Below, in pieces: positions 1-7,611 of a DNA stretch of 64,000 bases. The position numbers were made by a program, and so were the translations under genes. The notes beneath the pieces were generated by a model. It saw only the letters and a program-made list of their open reading frames with translations. It made no database searches and was not told the origin of the DNA. The DNA is from CBDBJQ01 sp965206405 (lineage in GTDB: Bacteria; Pseudomonadota; Alphaproteobacteria; UBA8366): NCBI GenBank assembly GCA_965206405.1, contig CBDBJQ010000006.1, forward strand, positions 124,001 through 188,000, in the 5' to 3' direction. The stretch's first letter is position 1. Each line of letters starts with the position of its first letter.

Positions 1-118
1 CCAAACCCAGCAGCGCGGCAGAGGAGGCGTCCGCCCAATTAGTCTAGTAGGCACTGTAATAGACCTGATTCACAATAACATCAGGTAATTGAGAACGGAT
101 GTATCCTTACCGATTTGG

Positions 119-452
119 TCAGGCTGTTTTCAAATTCATGTTTGCCAGCGCCCCGACGTTCTTGGCAATCATGTTTTCCTGCCGGTTGCCGCGATGAGTT
201 TCGGCAAATACCCTGAACTTTTTCATGCGGAAAATACCGTGCTCCACGCCGATACGTAGCTTTGCGTGCCAAGTGTTGTAAGTTTTCTGTTCGTCCGTAA
301 GGGGGTGGTTCTTTGAGGCTTTGAGCGGGATTTCAAGCGATGTTCCCAGATAACCGAGATCACCAAGTACAAGCACACCCGGTGGCTTATCCACGCGCGC
401 CTCGTCGTAGATACGCTTGTCATGTGCGCGCCCGGGTTGCGCCGGATCGACC
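119..452 (-). pseudogene. IS5-family (DDE_Tnp_4 type) transposase fragment
   Basis: The readable minus-strand frame contains VDPAQPGRAHDKRIYDEA, then LGDLGYLG and LRIGVEHGIFRMKKFRV, the order expected for the C-terminal half of an IS5-family DDE transposase. The D of the G-D-x-G-Y motif and the E of V-E-H are present. The N-terminal half is missing, a stop codon (TGA) sits just upstream of QKRVLAVDP near 455-475, and no start codon serves the frame. It is therefore a non-functional relic inside the terminal repeats at 63-77 and 598-612. Identification rests on motif memory of the family, not on a search. Confidence 0.65.
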
Positions 453-554
453 GCCAGAACCCGTTTTTGTCATCGGTAAGACGAATGCCTGAAAGGCGGA
501 AAAACAAATCAGCGCGCGCCCGCAAAACCTTTAAAACCCTCATAGACAAGCCCT

Positions 555-567
555 CCCCCCCCCCCCC
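555..567. repeat. 13-base poly-C tract
   Basis: Thirteen uninterrupted C residues follow CCCT at 551-554. The tract lies inside the right end of the IS5 remnant and about 80 bp before the ATG of the Sel1-repeat gene at 648. Homopolymers of this length are prone to slipped-strand length change. In this position a change would alter promoter spacing rather than a reading frame. Confidence 0.9.
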
Positions 568-647
568 ATTGGGCCATAAACATCGCTGAAAATCGACTAT
601 TGTGAAACAGGTTTAATTAACAATCCGCGAAACAAGGAAATTCATCT

Positions 648-2108
648 ATGCTTAAAATTATCCAGGCGGCAGCACTCATTATTGCCCTGCTCCCATTCGT
701 CACACTGGCGCAGGACTTCGATGCAGGGGTGCAAGCATACGAAGCTGGAGATTATGAAACCGCCCTGAAAGAATGGCGACCACTGGCCGAGCAGGGGCAT
801 GCCTCGGCGCAGTACAACCTTGGCCTGAGGTACGACAGTGGCGAGGGCGTTCCGCAGGATTACGCCGAGGCCGTCAAGTGGTACAGGCGCGCCGCCGAGC
901 AGGGGCATGCCTCGGCGCAGTACAACCTTGGCCTGAGGTACGACAATGGCGAGGGCGTTCCGCAGGATGACGCCGAGGCCGTCAAGTGGTACAGGCGCGC
1001 CGCCGAGCAGGGGGATGCCTCGGTGCAGCACAGCCTTGGCCTGAGGTACGACAATGGCGAGGGCGTCCCGCAGGATGACGCCGAGGCCGTCAAGTGGTAC
1101 AGGCGCGCCGCCGAGCAGGGGCATGCCTCGGCGCAGTACTACCTTGGCCTGAGGTACGACAATGGCGAGGGCGTTCCGCAGGATTACGCCGAGGCCGTCA
1201 AGTGGCACAGGCGCGCCGCCGAGCAGGGGCATGCCTCGGCGCAGTACTACCTTGGCCTGAGGTACGACAATGGCGAGGGCGTTCCGCAGGATGACGCCGA
1301 GGCCGTCAAGTGGTACAGGCGCGCCGCCGAGCAGGGGGATGCCTCGGCGCCGTACAGCCTTGGCTGGATGTACGCAAATGGCGAGGGCGTTCCGCAGGAT
1401 TACGCCGAGGCCGTCAAGTGGCACAGGCGCGCCGCCGAGCAGGGGCATGCCTCGGCGCAGTACTACCTTGGCCTGAGGTACGACAATGGCGAGGGCGTTC
1501 CGCAGGATGACGCCGAGGCCGTCAAGTGGTACAGGCGCGCCGCCGAGCAGGGGCATGCCTCGGCGCCGTACAGCCTTGGCTGGATGTACGCAAATGGCGA
1601 GGGCGTTCCGCAGGATGACGCCGAGGCCGTCAAGTGGTACAGGCGCGCCGCCGAGCAGGGGAACGCCCCGGCGCAGAACAACCTTGGCGTGAGGTACAAC
1701 AACGGCGAGGGCGTCCCGCAGGATTACGCCGAGGCCGTCAAGTGGTACAGGCGCGCCGCCGAGCAGGGGGACGCCTCGGCGCAGTACAACCTTGGCTGGA
1801 TGTACGCAAATGGCGAGGGCGTCGCGCAGGATGACGCCGAGGCCGTCAAGTGGTACAGGCGCGCCGCCGAGCAGGGGCATGCCTCAGCGCAGTACAACCT
1901 TGGCCTGAGGTACGACAATGGTGAGGGCGTTCCGCAGGATCACGTTCTGGCGCATATGTGGATCAATGTTGCAGTCGCAAACTGGGGCGAAGACCCTGTA
2001 GAACCCAGTGAAATTATTGCCGCAAAAATGACCCCGTCCGCCATATCAAAAGCGCTACAGATGGCCCGTGAGTGTTTGGAAAGCGGTTATGCAACCTGCG
2101 GGTATTAA
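648..2108 (+). CDS. Secreted Sel1-repeat (SLR/TPR-like) protein
   Basis: The 486-residue protein starts with a signal peptide (hydrophobic core LIIALLPFVTLA, likely cleavage after residue 21). It then carries about ten complete 36-residue Sel1 repeats from residue 47 plus a partial eleventh, with the pattern AEQG-ASAQYNLG-RY-NGEGVPQD-AEAVKWYRRA. Sel1 repeats form alpha-alpha hairpins that usually scaffold protein-protein contacts; many periplasmic ones act in envelope stress or host interaction. The C-terminal 60 residues (AHMWINVAVANW, then MARECLESGYATCGY) resemble the usual ending of bacterial Sel1 proteins. AAGGAA lies 8 bases before the ATG. The repeats are nearly identical in DNA, so copy number has probably changed recently. 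The partner is unknown. Confidence 0.9.
   Translation: MLKIIQAAALIIALLPFVTLAQDFDAGVQAYEAGDYETALKEWRPLAEQGHASAQYNLGLRYDSGEGVPQDYAEAVKWYRRAAEQGHASAQYNLGLRYDNGEGVPQDDAEAVKWYRRAAEQGDASVQHSLGLRYDNGEGVPQDDAEAVKWYRRAAEQGHASAQYYLGLRYDNGEGVPQDYAEAVKWHRRAAEQGHASAQYYLGLRYDNGEGVPQDDAEAVKWYRRAAEQGDASAPYSLGWMYANGEGVPQDYAEAVKWHRRAAEQGHASAQYYLGLRYDNGEGVPQDDAEAVKWYRRAAEQGHASAPYSLGWMYANGEGVPQDDAEAVKWYRRAAEQGNAPAQNNLGVRYNNGEGVPQDYAEAVKWYRRAAEQGDASAQYNLGWMYANGEGVAQDDAEAVKWYRRAAEQGHASAQYNLGLRYDNGEGVPQDHVLAHMWINVAVANWGEDPVEPSEIIAAKMTPSAISKALQMARECLESGYATCGY
786..1943. repeat. 108-bp tandem repeat array, about 10.7 copies, in frame
   Basis: Each copy encodes one 36-residue Sel1 repeat. Differences are confined to a few codons: HASAQ or DASAP, LRYDN or WMYAN, QDY or QDD, WYRR or WHRR. 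Variants such as WMYAN occur in alternating copies, which suggests duplication of two-repeat blocks or gene conversion. Because 108 is a multiple of three, copy-number change keeps the reading frame. Confidence 0.95.
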
Positions 2109-2173
2109 TGTTGAAAATGGATTTTCAGTTTTCCCCGGCTACCCTGCGGAGTCGCACCGCCCGAAACTTGTCT

Positions 2174-2695
2174 TTAACTGTTTCGAAACTTGCTGAGGAC
2201 GAATTTTCCGGTTGCCAGCAGGACGAAACCAATCGCAAGAAATCCAGTCACAAACACAAGAATCGTCTTGGTTTGTGTGAACAGTGATGCGCTTTGTACC
2301 TGCCCTGCTGAAATGTCAGGATATTGTAGCAGAATCGTCGTGATCTGGATATTTTCGCCAAGATCAACGAACCCCGTTATGACCGGGATGATAGCAAGCC
2401 AGCCAAACAGGTCGTTTGCACGCAATCGGTAAATCAGGCCGACGAAAAAGGTCATATAGATCAGTGGAAACAGAGTGTCCAAAGTGGGACTGGCCATTGA
2501 ATAGATGCGGCGGCCATCTTCGCCATATTGAGCCATCAGTTCATGAACAAGCGCAATATCATAGTGGAGTCGTGCATCAAGGCTCTCACCGCCAATAGGG
2601 AGGTTGGGAAAGATCACCAGAGCAAACAGAAGAGTTCCGATGAACGTCAAGATCAGAACTTTGGTTTTTGCAGCAAATTCAAAGTAACGAATCAC
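2174..2695 (-). CDS. Small multi-pass membrane protein of unknown function
   Basis: The 173-residue protein starts at a GTG (2695) preceded by AAGGA about 10 bases upstream. The longer frame reaching back to 2896 runs into an IS remnant and is unlikely to be native. I see four hydrophobic stretches: an N-terminal segment (ILTFIGTLLFALVIF), LDTLFPLIYMTFFVGLIY, LFGWLAIIPVITGFVDL, and a C-terminal one (TILVFVTGFLAIGFVLLA). A loop of about 40 residues after the first segment contains RLHYDIALVHELMAQYG. I do not recognise the family. The adjacent Sel1-repeat gene is convergent and this gene's own upstream region ends in IS sequence, so context gives little help. Confidence 0.6.
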   Translation of the reverse strand: MIRYFEFAAKTKVLILTFIGTLLFALVIFPNLPIGGESLDARLHYDIALVHELMAQYGEDGRRIYSMASPTLDTLFPLIYMTFFVGLIYRLRANDLFGWLAIIPVITGFVDLGENIQITTILLQYPDISAGQVQSASLFTQTKTILVFVTGFLAIGFVLLATGKFVLSKFRNS

Positions 2696-2828
2696 GGGTC
2701 TACATCCTTGTAAAAAGGGAGATATGCTCAAAAGTTGGTGGCGGCTGTTTTCAGGCGGCGATTTGAATTTGCTTGATGCCGTCTTTGAACTCCCCCTCCC
2801 CTGAATGACCTCGGGCAGACGGTTTGGC

Positions 2829-3483
2829 TCAGATATCCTCCGCCATTTTATCTTCCGCCATTTGTTTTTCGCTGACATCATCAGCCTGAATACCATTGCC
2901 GGCGGTCTTTCGGTTCAGACACCCCCTGGTTTTTCGGGTGCGGTTTCGGACCGTGGCGAAGACACTCTCGATCGGGTTGGTCGTGCGGATGTGCTTCCAA
3001 TGCTCGGCCGGGAAGTCGTAGAAGGCCAGCAACGCGTCGCGGTCCTTGGAGCAGCCTGGCCACGGCGCGCTCGCACTTCACGCCGTAGGTTTCCACGAAG
3101 AGATCGAAGGCCGCGACGGCTTCCTTCCTGGTCTCCGCCATCCAAATATCCTGCAGGCCGCTTTTGGCTTTCTCACGCAGAGATTTGGGCATCGCGCCGG
3201 TGACGTTGGCCGCTTTGTGAACCCAGCACCGCTGCTCGCGCGTCTCCTCGCGCGTCTCGGGGAAGACATCCCGCAGCGCAGTCCGGAACCCAGGGACGCC
3301 ATCGCCGATGGCCAACTCGGGTGGCACTGCCAGGCCGCACTTCTTCAGTCCTTTCAGAAGGTCGCGCCGACTGTCCGCATTCTCCCGGAACCCGTCCATG
3401 ATGGCCGGAACGTCCTTCTCGCCATACGCGTCAGCGCCGATAATAACCAACCTACATTGACGATTTCCATCTATGCGGACACT
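2829..3483 (-). pseudogene. IS256-family (mutator-type) transposase remnant
   Basis: Reading down from 3483 the frame gives LVIIGADAYGEKDVPAIMDG, then ELAIGDGVPGFRTALRDVFP, RCWVHKAANV and KSLREKAKSGLQDIW, matching the central part of IS256-type DDE transposases (the GDG aspartate is present). Near 3030-3050 the frame shifts, and the C-terminal part continues in another frame as FYDFPAEHWKHIRTTNPIES followed by FATVRNRTRKTRG. The N-terminal third is absent. A 12-bp tandem duplication near 3236-3260 doubles the residues ETRE. The element is truncated, frameshifted and inactive. Its truncated 5' end abuts the HTH gene fragment at 3486. Confidence 0.8.
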
Positions 3484-3485
3484 GG

Positions 3486-3718
3486 CAATCCGCTGTGGAA
3501 CGTCTGAGCGGCAGGTATTGCGTGCCATTTCGCACTTGGAGGAACTAACCCTTCTCAAGCGGGTGAAGCGCCGGAGCAAAGGTTTGATTGCATCCAACGC
3601 TTATGACCTGTCGCCTCTTGTCGAGATGTTGCAGGAGGTGGCTAAGATGTATCCGAATGAGTTCCCGCGCAATGTTCGCCCCGGCTCCCGGAAGATTGAT
3701 AGTGACGCGCAGTCCTGA
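3486..3718 (+). pseudogene. 5'-truncated helix-turn-helix gene, replication-protein-like
   Basis: The readable part begins LAIRCGTSERQVLRAISHLE (a helix-turn-helix) and continues with LLKRVKRRSKGLIASNAYDL and SPLVEMLQEVAK, then a basic tail. This HTH followed by a S-N-A-Y-D-L/F-S-x-L pattern is what I associate with HTH_36-type plasmid or phage replication and regulatory proteins. The usable ATG at 3473 falls in the IS256 remnant on the other strand, so the original N-terminus has been replaced by the transposon. Function assignment is tentative. Confidence 0.45.
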
Positions 3719-3749
3719 GCGAGACCATAGGTATCGAGCGAAGGGCGTA

Positions 3750-4031
3750 TTACGTCTCTGGCCATTGTTGGGCCGCGTGGAGCACACGAAGGATTGTCAC
3801 AGCGACGGCGTCCTCTGCATAGATCACGATGTAATTGGGCCGCACAACCATCTCGCGTGTACCATCGACACGTCCCACGCGGTAGATCTGCGGGTTGTCG
3901 GGGAGGCGTGAGGTTTTGGCCTCAATCTCATCTTTCAGAGCTTGGGCCGCATCTGGATTGTCGTCGGAAATGTAATCGATAATCGCCAGCAGGTCGGCGA
4001 CGGCCGTGGCTTTCCATTCAAGATTAAGCAC
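3750..4031 (-). CDS. RelE/ParE-superfamily toxin
   Basis: The 93-residue protein begins at a GTG that overlaps the 3' end of the antitoxin gene by 8 bases (4024-4031). The order W-K-x-x-A-x-x-D-L-x-x-I-x-D-Y-I, then a helix ending R-L-x-x-x-P, then YRVGRVDGTREMVV-R-P-N-Y-I-V-I-Y and a final ILRVLHAAQQWP is characteristic of ParE/RelE toxins. ParE members inhibit gyrase and RelE members cut mRNA on the ribosome; the sequence alone does not decide which, although the YIVIY-x(9)-ILRVLHAAQQWP ending is commoner in ParE-like proteins. Length is normal and no lesion is visible, so the module looks intact. Confidence 0.88.
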   Translation of the reverse strand: MLNLEWKATAVADLLAIIDYISDDNPDAAQALKDEIEAKTSRLPDNPQIYRVGRVDGTREMVVRPNYIVIYAEDAVAVTILRVLHAAQQWPET

Positions 4032-4317
4032 GGCGTTTCTCGTCGATCAGCGCCTGCGCTTCCTGCATCACTTGGGCATGTGGGACAGCGGGGCGCGGAT
4101 CATCCAGAGCTTCTTGCACCTTGGCGCGGAACCAAGCGTCGTAGGCGTCGGGGTCGGCTGTCAGACCAGCAGGTAATCCGCCTTCTGACGCAACGCGCGT
4201 TAGCAGGATGCGCACTGCATCTGAGAGTGTCAGGCCGACACCAGAAAGTGCGTCAGCGGCTTGAGCTTTGAGTTGATCGTCCACGCGGACGTGAAGCATT
4301 GAGGTTTGTGCGGGCAT
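4024..4317 (-). CDS. RelB/DinJ-family antitoxin
   Basis: The 97-residue protein starts at ATG 4317, with AGGAGG 8 bases upstream. The N-terminal ribbon-helix-helix reads MLHVRVDDQLKAQA, then LTLSDAVRILLTRVASEGGL, the RelB/DinJ pattern of a DNA-binding strand followed by two helices. The C-terminal half (AWFRAKVQEALDD and the helix around VMQEAQALIDEKRRA) is the likely toxin-wrapping segment. It precedes and overlaps the toxin gene, the usual type II arrangement in which the antitoxin, alone and as a complex, represses the operon through an upstream palindrome. That palindrome is present at 4342-4359. Confidence 0.88.
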   Translation of the reverse strand: MPAQTSMLHVRVDDQLKAQAADALSGVGLTLSDAVRILLTRVASEGGLPAGLTADPDAYDAWFRAKVQEALDDPRPAVPHAQVMQEAQALIDEKRRA

Positions 4318-4338
4318 ATGAATATCCTCCTGAGAAAG

Positions 4339-4367
4339 AGAGTATCTCAATTGAGATACAGTTTCAA
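4339..4367 (-). promoter_or_regulatory. Toxin-antitoxin promoter with perfect 18-bp palindromic operator
   Basis: On the minus strand TTGAAA (4367-4362) is separated by 17 bases from TACTCT (4344-4339), a plausible -35/-10 pair about 20 bases upstream of the ribosome-binding site. The spacer and the edge of the -10 element are occupied by GTATCTCAATTGAGATAC (4342-4359), a perfect inverted repeat and the expected binding site for a ribbon-helix-helix antitoxin dimer pair. Binding there would block polymerase directly. Confidence 0.7.
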
Positions 4368-4383
4368 TCGCCTTCCCTCCTAG

Positions 4384-5984
4384 CCCGGATATTTCATGAA
4401 GACGTCCGGCGGGTTGGTTTCCCGCCTCAATTCGGCTTTTCGTGGTGTCTCTGACATAGATTTCCTGCGTATTCGGGCAGAGCCTGGCGTTTAGCCGGTA
4501 TATTTGGCGGCTGAGCCGGTCTTTTTGCGGATTGCGGGCAGGCGGAAGCACCTGCGCCGCATGCGCCCCGCGCATTTCCCTGAATGGTGAAGCCGGGGTT
4601 TTTCCCGGCTAGTCTGGGACCAGCCTGCTGGCGACGAGGCGGAACAGGTCCTCGTCGGGGCAGGCACTGGACATCAGAAAGCGGACCCGGCGGGTGTTCC
4701 GCAGGATGATGGCGCCGATCTTCAACAAGCGCAGGCGAATGGTTCCGCACTGGGCGCGGGCCATGCGGGTGCCGGTGAGGCCGATCCGGCGGATGGCTTC
4801 CATGAGGGTGTAGGCGAGAGCGGAGAGCAGCAAGCGGAACTGGTTGGGCCACCATTTGTGGCAGCTGGTGCGGTCGGCGAAGAGATCGAGCTGCTGTTCC
4901 TTGATGCGGTTTTCCATCTCGCCGCGGGCGCAGTATCGTTCCTCGTACAACGCCTGTGCGTTGCCCGGAAGGCTGGTGACGATATAGCGGGGGTTGGCCC
5001 CTTTGGCCGAATGCTCGATCCGCGTAATGACCCGGCGTTCGCTGCGCCAGGTGCCGGCGGCGTAGGTAAATTCGCCGAACAGGCGCTGTTTCTCCCCCGA
5101 CGCCTCAAAGTCCCGGGCCGCCTGGTCCAGCCACGGCTCCGCCAGATCGTTCAGGCGGGTGTTCCTGGCGATGCCGACGACATAGTCCACATCATGCCGG
5201 TCGCACCAGTCCAGCATGTGGTGGCGGCAGAAGCCGGAATCCCCGCGCAGGATGATCCGCACCTTCGGCCAGGCCCGGCGCAGGCGCCGCGCCAGCAGGG
5301 CCAGGATCGCCCAGGCGTGTTTGGCGCCGTCGATGTTCGAGGGCCGCAGGTAGCTGACCAGAAGCTGATTGCCACAGAACACATAAAGTGGCAGGAAACA
5401 GTCGTGGTCGTAATAGCCCTGAAAGAAACGGCCCTCCTGGTGGCCGTGAACCGCATCGTCGGTGGCGTCGAAGTCGAGGACCAGTTCGTCGGGCGGGTGT
5501 TTGCACGAGGCGATGAAGGTCTCTATCAGGACCTCGTGCGCGGCCCAGGCCACCTGGCGGTCGGCCGTGTTCTCGAACCGGCACAACGTCGACGGACTGG
5601 CTGGCGGCTGATCCCGATCGGCCGCCGTCTGCAATGCCTGGTCGTGGCGCAGGGCGTCGTGGTCGTTCAGGTCCTCGTAACCCAGGGGCAGGCTGTAGAT
5701 CCGTTGCCGCAGCATATCTCGCAAACTGTGCTCAACCTTGCCCGCCTGCCGGTCGTCGGACAGCCGCCGGGCAAGCGATGCCGTCAATCCCGGCAGGTGA
5801 TCCGCCCCGCGCAGCAGCAAAACGCCGCCGTTGCTCGTCACATGACCTCCATCGAAGCCGGTGGTTACCCGGCGTTTACGACAGGTTGGAAATTCCAGAT
5901 GATCGGGGGTACAATCTGTCACCGCTAAATCCTTGTGTTTGATCATTTCAAGTAACTGAATCATAACACGAATACGTGATTTAG
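4384..5984 (-). mobile_element. IS1380-family insertion sequence, copy 1 (right end deleted)
   Basis: The unit begins with the terminal repeat CCCGGATATTTCATGAA at 4384-4400 and contains a full transposase gene. It runs straight into the left end of copy 2 at 5985 without its own right inverted repeat. Comparison with copy 2 shows that about 30 bp bounded by TTAGC direct repeats is missing at the junction, which explains the lost end. The bases before the left end are CTAG and at the junction TTAG, consistent with a 4-bp target. The start-to-start distance of the two copies is 1601 bp. Confidence 0.85.
4609..5964 (-). CDS. IS1380-family transposase, copy 1
   Basis: The 451-residue protein shows the IS1380 hallmarks: VTSNGGVLLLRGADHL near the N-terminus, LVLDFDATDDAVHGHQEG with the catalytic aspartate, FQGYYDHDCFLPLYVFCG, IILRGDSGFCR with the second aspartate, and RGEMENRIKEQQLDLFADRT with the catalytic glutamate. 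Length is normal for the family and no frameshift is present. It differs from copy 2 at about 14 of 451 residues, so the two copies are not a recent exact duplication. The protein is probably active, but copy 1 lacks its right terminal repeat and could move only by using the outer ends of the tandem pair. Confidence 0.95.
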   Translation of the reverse strand: MIQLLEMIKHKDLAVTDCTPDHLEFPTCRKRRVTTGFDGGHVTSNGGVLLLRGADHLPGLTASLARRLSDDRQAGKVEHSLRDMLRQRIYSLPLGYEDLNDHDALRHDQALQTAADRDQPPASPSTLCRFENTADRQVAWAAHEVLIETFIASCKHPPDELVLDFDATDDAVHGHQEGRFFQGYYDHDCFLPLYVFCGNQLLVSYLRPSNIDGAKHAWAILALLARRLRRAWPKVRIILRGDSGFCRHHMLDWCDRHDVDYVVGIARNTRLNDLAEPWLDQAARDFEASGEKQRLFGEFTYAAGTWRSERRVITRIEHSAKGANPRYIVTSLPGNAQALYEERYCARGEMENRIKEQQLDLFADRTSCHKWWPNQFRLLLSALAYTLMEAIRRIGLTGTRMARAQCGTIRLRLLKIGAIILRNTRRVRFLMSSACPDEDLFRLVASRLVPD

Positions 5985-7611
5985 CCCGGATATTTCATGA
6001 AGACGTCCGGCGGGTTGGTTTCCCGCCTCAATTCGGCTTTTCGTGGTGTCTCGGACATAGATTTCCTGCGTATTCGGGCAGAGCCTGGCGTTCAGCCGGT
6101 ATATTTGGCGGCTGAGCCGGTTTTTTTGCGGATTGCAGGCAGGCGGAAGCACCTGCGCCGCATGCGCCCTGCGCATTTCCCTGAATGGTGAAGCCGGGGT
6201 TTTCCCCGGCTAGTCTGGGACCAGCCTGCTGGCGACGAGGCGGAACAGGTCCTCGTCGGGGCAGGCACTGGACATCAGAAAGCGGACCCGGCGGGTGTTC
6301 CGCTGGATGATGGCGCCGATCTTCAACAAGCGCAGGCGAATGGTTCCGCACTGGGCGCGGGCCATGCGGGTGCCGGTGAGGCCGATCCGGCGGATGGCTT
6401 CCATGAGGGTGTAGGCGAGAGCGGAGAGCAGCAAGCGGAACTGGTTGGGCCACCATTTGTGGCAGCTGGTGCGGTCGGCGAAGAGATCGAGTTGCTGTTC
6501 CTTGATGCGGTTTTCCATCTCGCCGCGGGCGCAGTATCGTTCCTCGTACAGTGCCTGTGCGTTGCCCGGAAGGCTGGTGACGATATAGCGGGGGTTGGCC
6601 CCTTTGGCCGAATGCTCGATCCGCGCAATGACCCGGCGTTCGCTGCGCCAGGTGCCGGCGGCGTGGGTAAATTCGCCGAACAGGCGCTGTTTCTCCCCCG
6701 ACGCCTCAAAGTCCCGGGCCGCCTGGTCCAGCCACGGCTCCGCCAGATCGTTCAGGCGGGCGTTCTTGGCGATGCCGACGACATAGTCCACATCATGCCG
6801 GTCGCACCAGTCCAGCATGCGGTGGCGGCAGAAGCCGGAATCCCCGCGCAGGATGATCCGCACCTTCGGCCAGGCCTGGCGCAGGCGCCGCACCAGCAAG
6901 GCCAGGATCGCCCAGGCGTGTTTGGCGCCGTCGATGTTCGAGGGCCGCAGGTAGCTGACCAGAAGCTGATCGCCACAGAACACATAAAGTGGCAGGAAAC
7001 AGTCGTGGTCGTAATAGCCCTGAAAGAAACGGCCCTCCTGGTGGCCGTGAACCGCATCGTCGGTGGCGTCGAAGTCGAGGACCAGCTCGTCGGGCGGGTG
7101 TTTGCACGAGGCGATGAAGGTCTCCATCAGAACCTCGTGCGCGGCCCAGGCCACCTGGCGGTCGGCCGTGTTCTCGAACCGGCACAACGTCGACGGACTG
7201 GCTGGCGGCTGATCCCGATCGGCCGCCGTCTGCAATGCCTGGTCGTGGCGCAGGGCGTCGTGGTCGTTCAGGTCCTCGTAACCCAGGGGCAGGCTGTAGA
7301 TCCGTTGCCGCAGCATATCCCGCACACTGTGCTCAACCTTGCCCGCCTGCCGGTCGTCGGACAGCCGCCGGGCAAGCGATGCCGTCAATCCCAGCAGGTG
7401 ATCCGCCCCGCGCAGCAGCAAAACGCCGCCGTTGCTCGTCACATGACCTCCATCGAAGCCGGTGGTTACCCGGCGTTTACGACAGGCTGGAAATTCCAGA
7501 TGATCGGGGGTACAATCTGTCACCGCTAAATCCTTGTGTTTGATCATTTTAAGTAACTGAATCATAACACGAATACGGGATTTAGCGATGCCTATTCATG
7601 AAATATCCGGG
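5985..7611 (-). mobile_element. IS1380-family insertion sequence, copy 2 (complete)
   Basis: The left terminal repeat CCCGGATATTTCATGAA (5985-6001) is matched by its exact reverse complement TTCATGAAATATCCGGG at 7595-7611, giving a 1627-bp element with 17-bp inverted repeats and one transposase gene. TTAG borders the element on both sides (5981-5984 and 7612-7615), which may be a 4-bp target duplication or an effect of tandem insertion next to copy 1. Confidence 0.9.
6210..7565 (-). CDS. IS1380-family transposase, copy 2
   Basis: The 451-residue protein is about 97% identical to copy 1, with the same catalytic motifs (DFDATDD, LRGDSGF, RGEMENRIKE). Replacements relative to copy 1 include E6K, I-to-M in VL(I/M)ETF, N-to-D in CG(N/D)QLL and R-to-K in GIA(R/K)N. 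None touches the catalytic acidic residues. It is encoded by the only copy here with both terminal repeats, so this is the likeliest mobile unit in the window. Confidence 0.95.
   Translation of the reverse strand: MIQLLKMIKHKDLAVTDCTPDHLEFPACRKRRVTTGFDGGHVTSNGGVLLLRGADHLLGLTASLARRLSDDRQAGKVEHSVRDMLRQRIYSLPLGYEDLNDHDALRHDQALQTAADRDQPPASPSTLCRFENTADRQVAWAAHEVLMETFIASCKHPPDELVLDFDATDDAVHGHQEGRFFQGYYDHDCFLPLYVFCGDQLLVSYLRPSNIDGAKHAWAILALLVRRLRQAWPKVRIILRGDSGFCRHRMLDWCDRHDVDYVVGIAKNARLNDLAEPWLDQAARDFEASGEKQRLFGEFTHAAGTWRSERRVIARIEHSAKGANPRYIVTSLPGNAQALYEERYCARGEMENRIKEQQLDLFADRTSCHKWWPNQFRLLLSALAYTLMEAIRRIGLTGTRMARAQCGTIRLRLLKIGAIIQRNTRRVRFLMSSACPDEDLFRLVASRLVPD

Larger units (their letters stand above)
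63..612. mobile_element. IS5-family element remnant with both terminal inverted repeats
   Basis: A left end at 63-77 (ACCTGATTCACAATA) is matched by an inverted right end at 598-612 (TATTGTGAAACAGGT), 14 of 15 positions complementary. Between them lies the C-terminal part of an IS5-type DDE transposase on the minus strand, so the 550-bp unit looks like an insertion sequence with a large internal deletion. A full element of this group would be roughly 800-900 bp. I see no convincing target-site duplication. The right end stops 35 bp before the start codon of the Sel1-repeat gene, so its outer edge lies in that gene's promoter region. Confidence 0.6.

Noticed and set aside
642..1880. Long open frame (412 codons) antisense to the Sel1 gene
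   Set aside because: It exists because a 108-bp repeat without stops in that frame is copied in phase; its product is a monotonous repeat with no family likeness and no ribosome-binding site.
4858..7529. Two 356-codon frames antisense to the IS1380 transposases
   Set aside because: They mirror GC-rich transposase codons; the opposite strand carries clear catalytic motifs in both copies.
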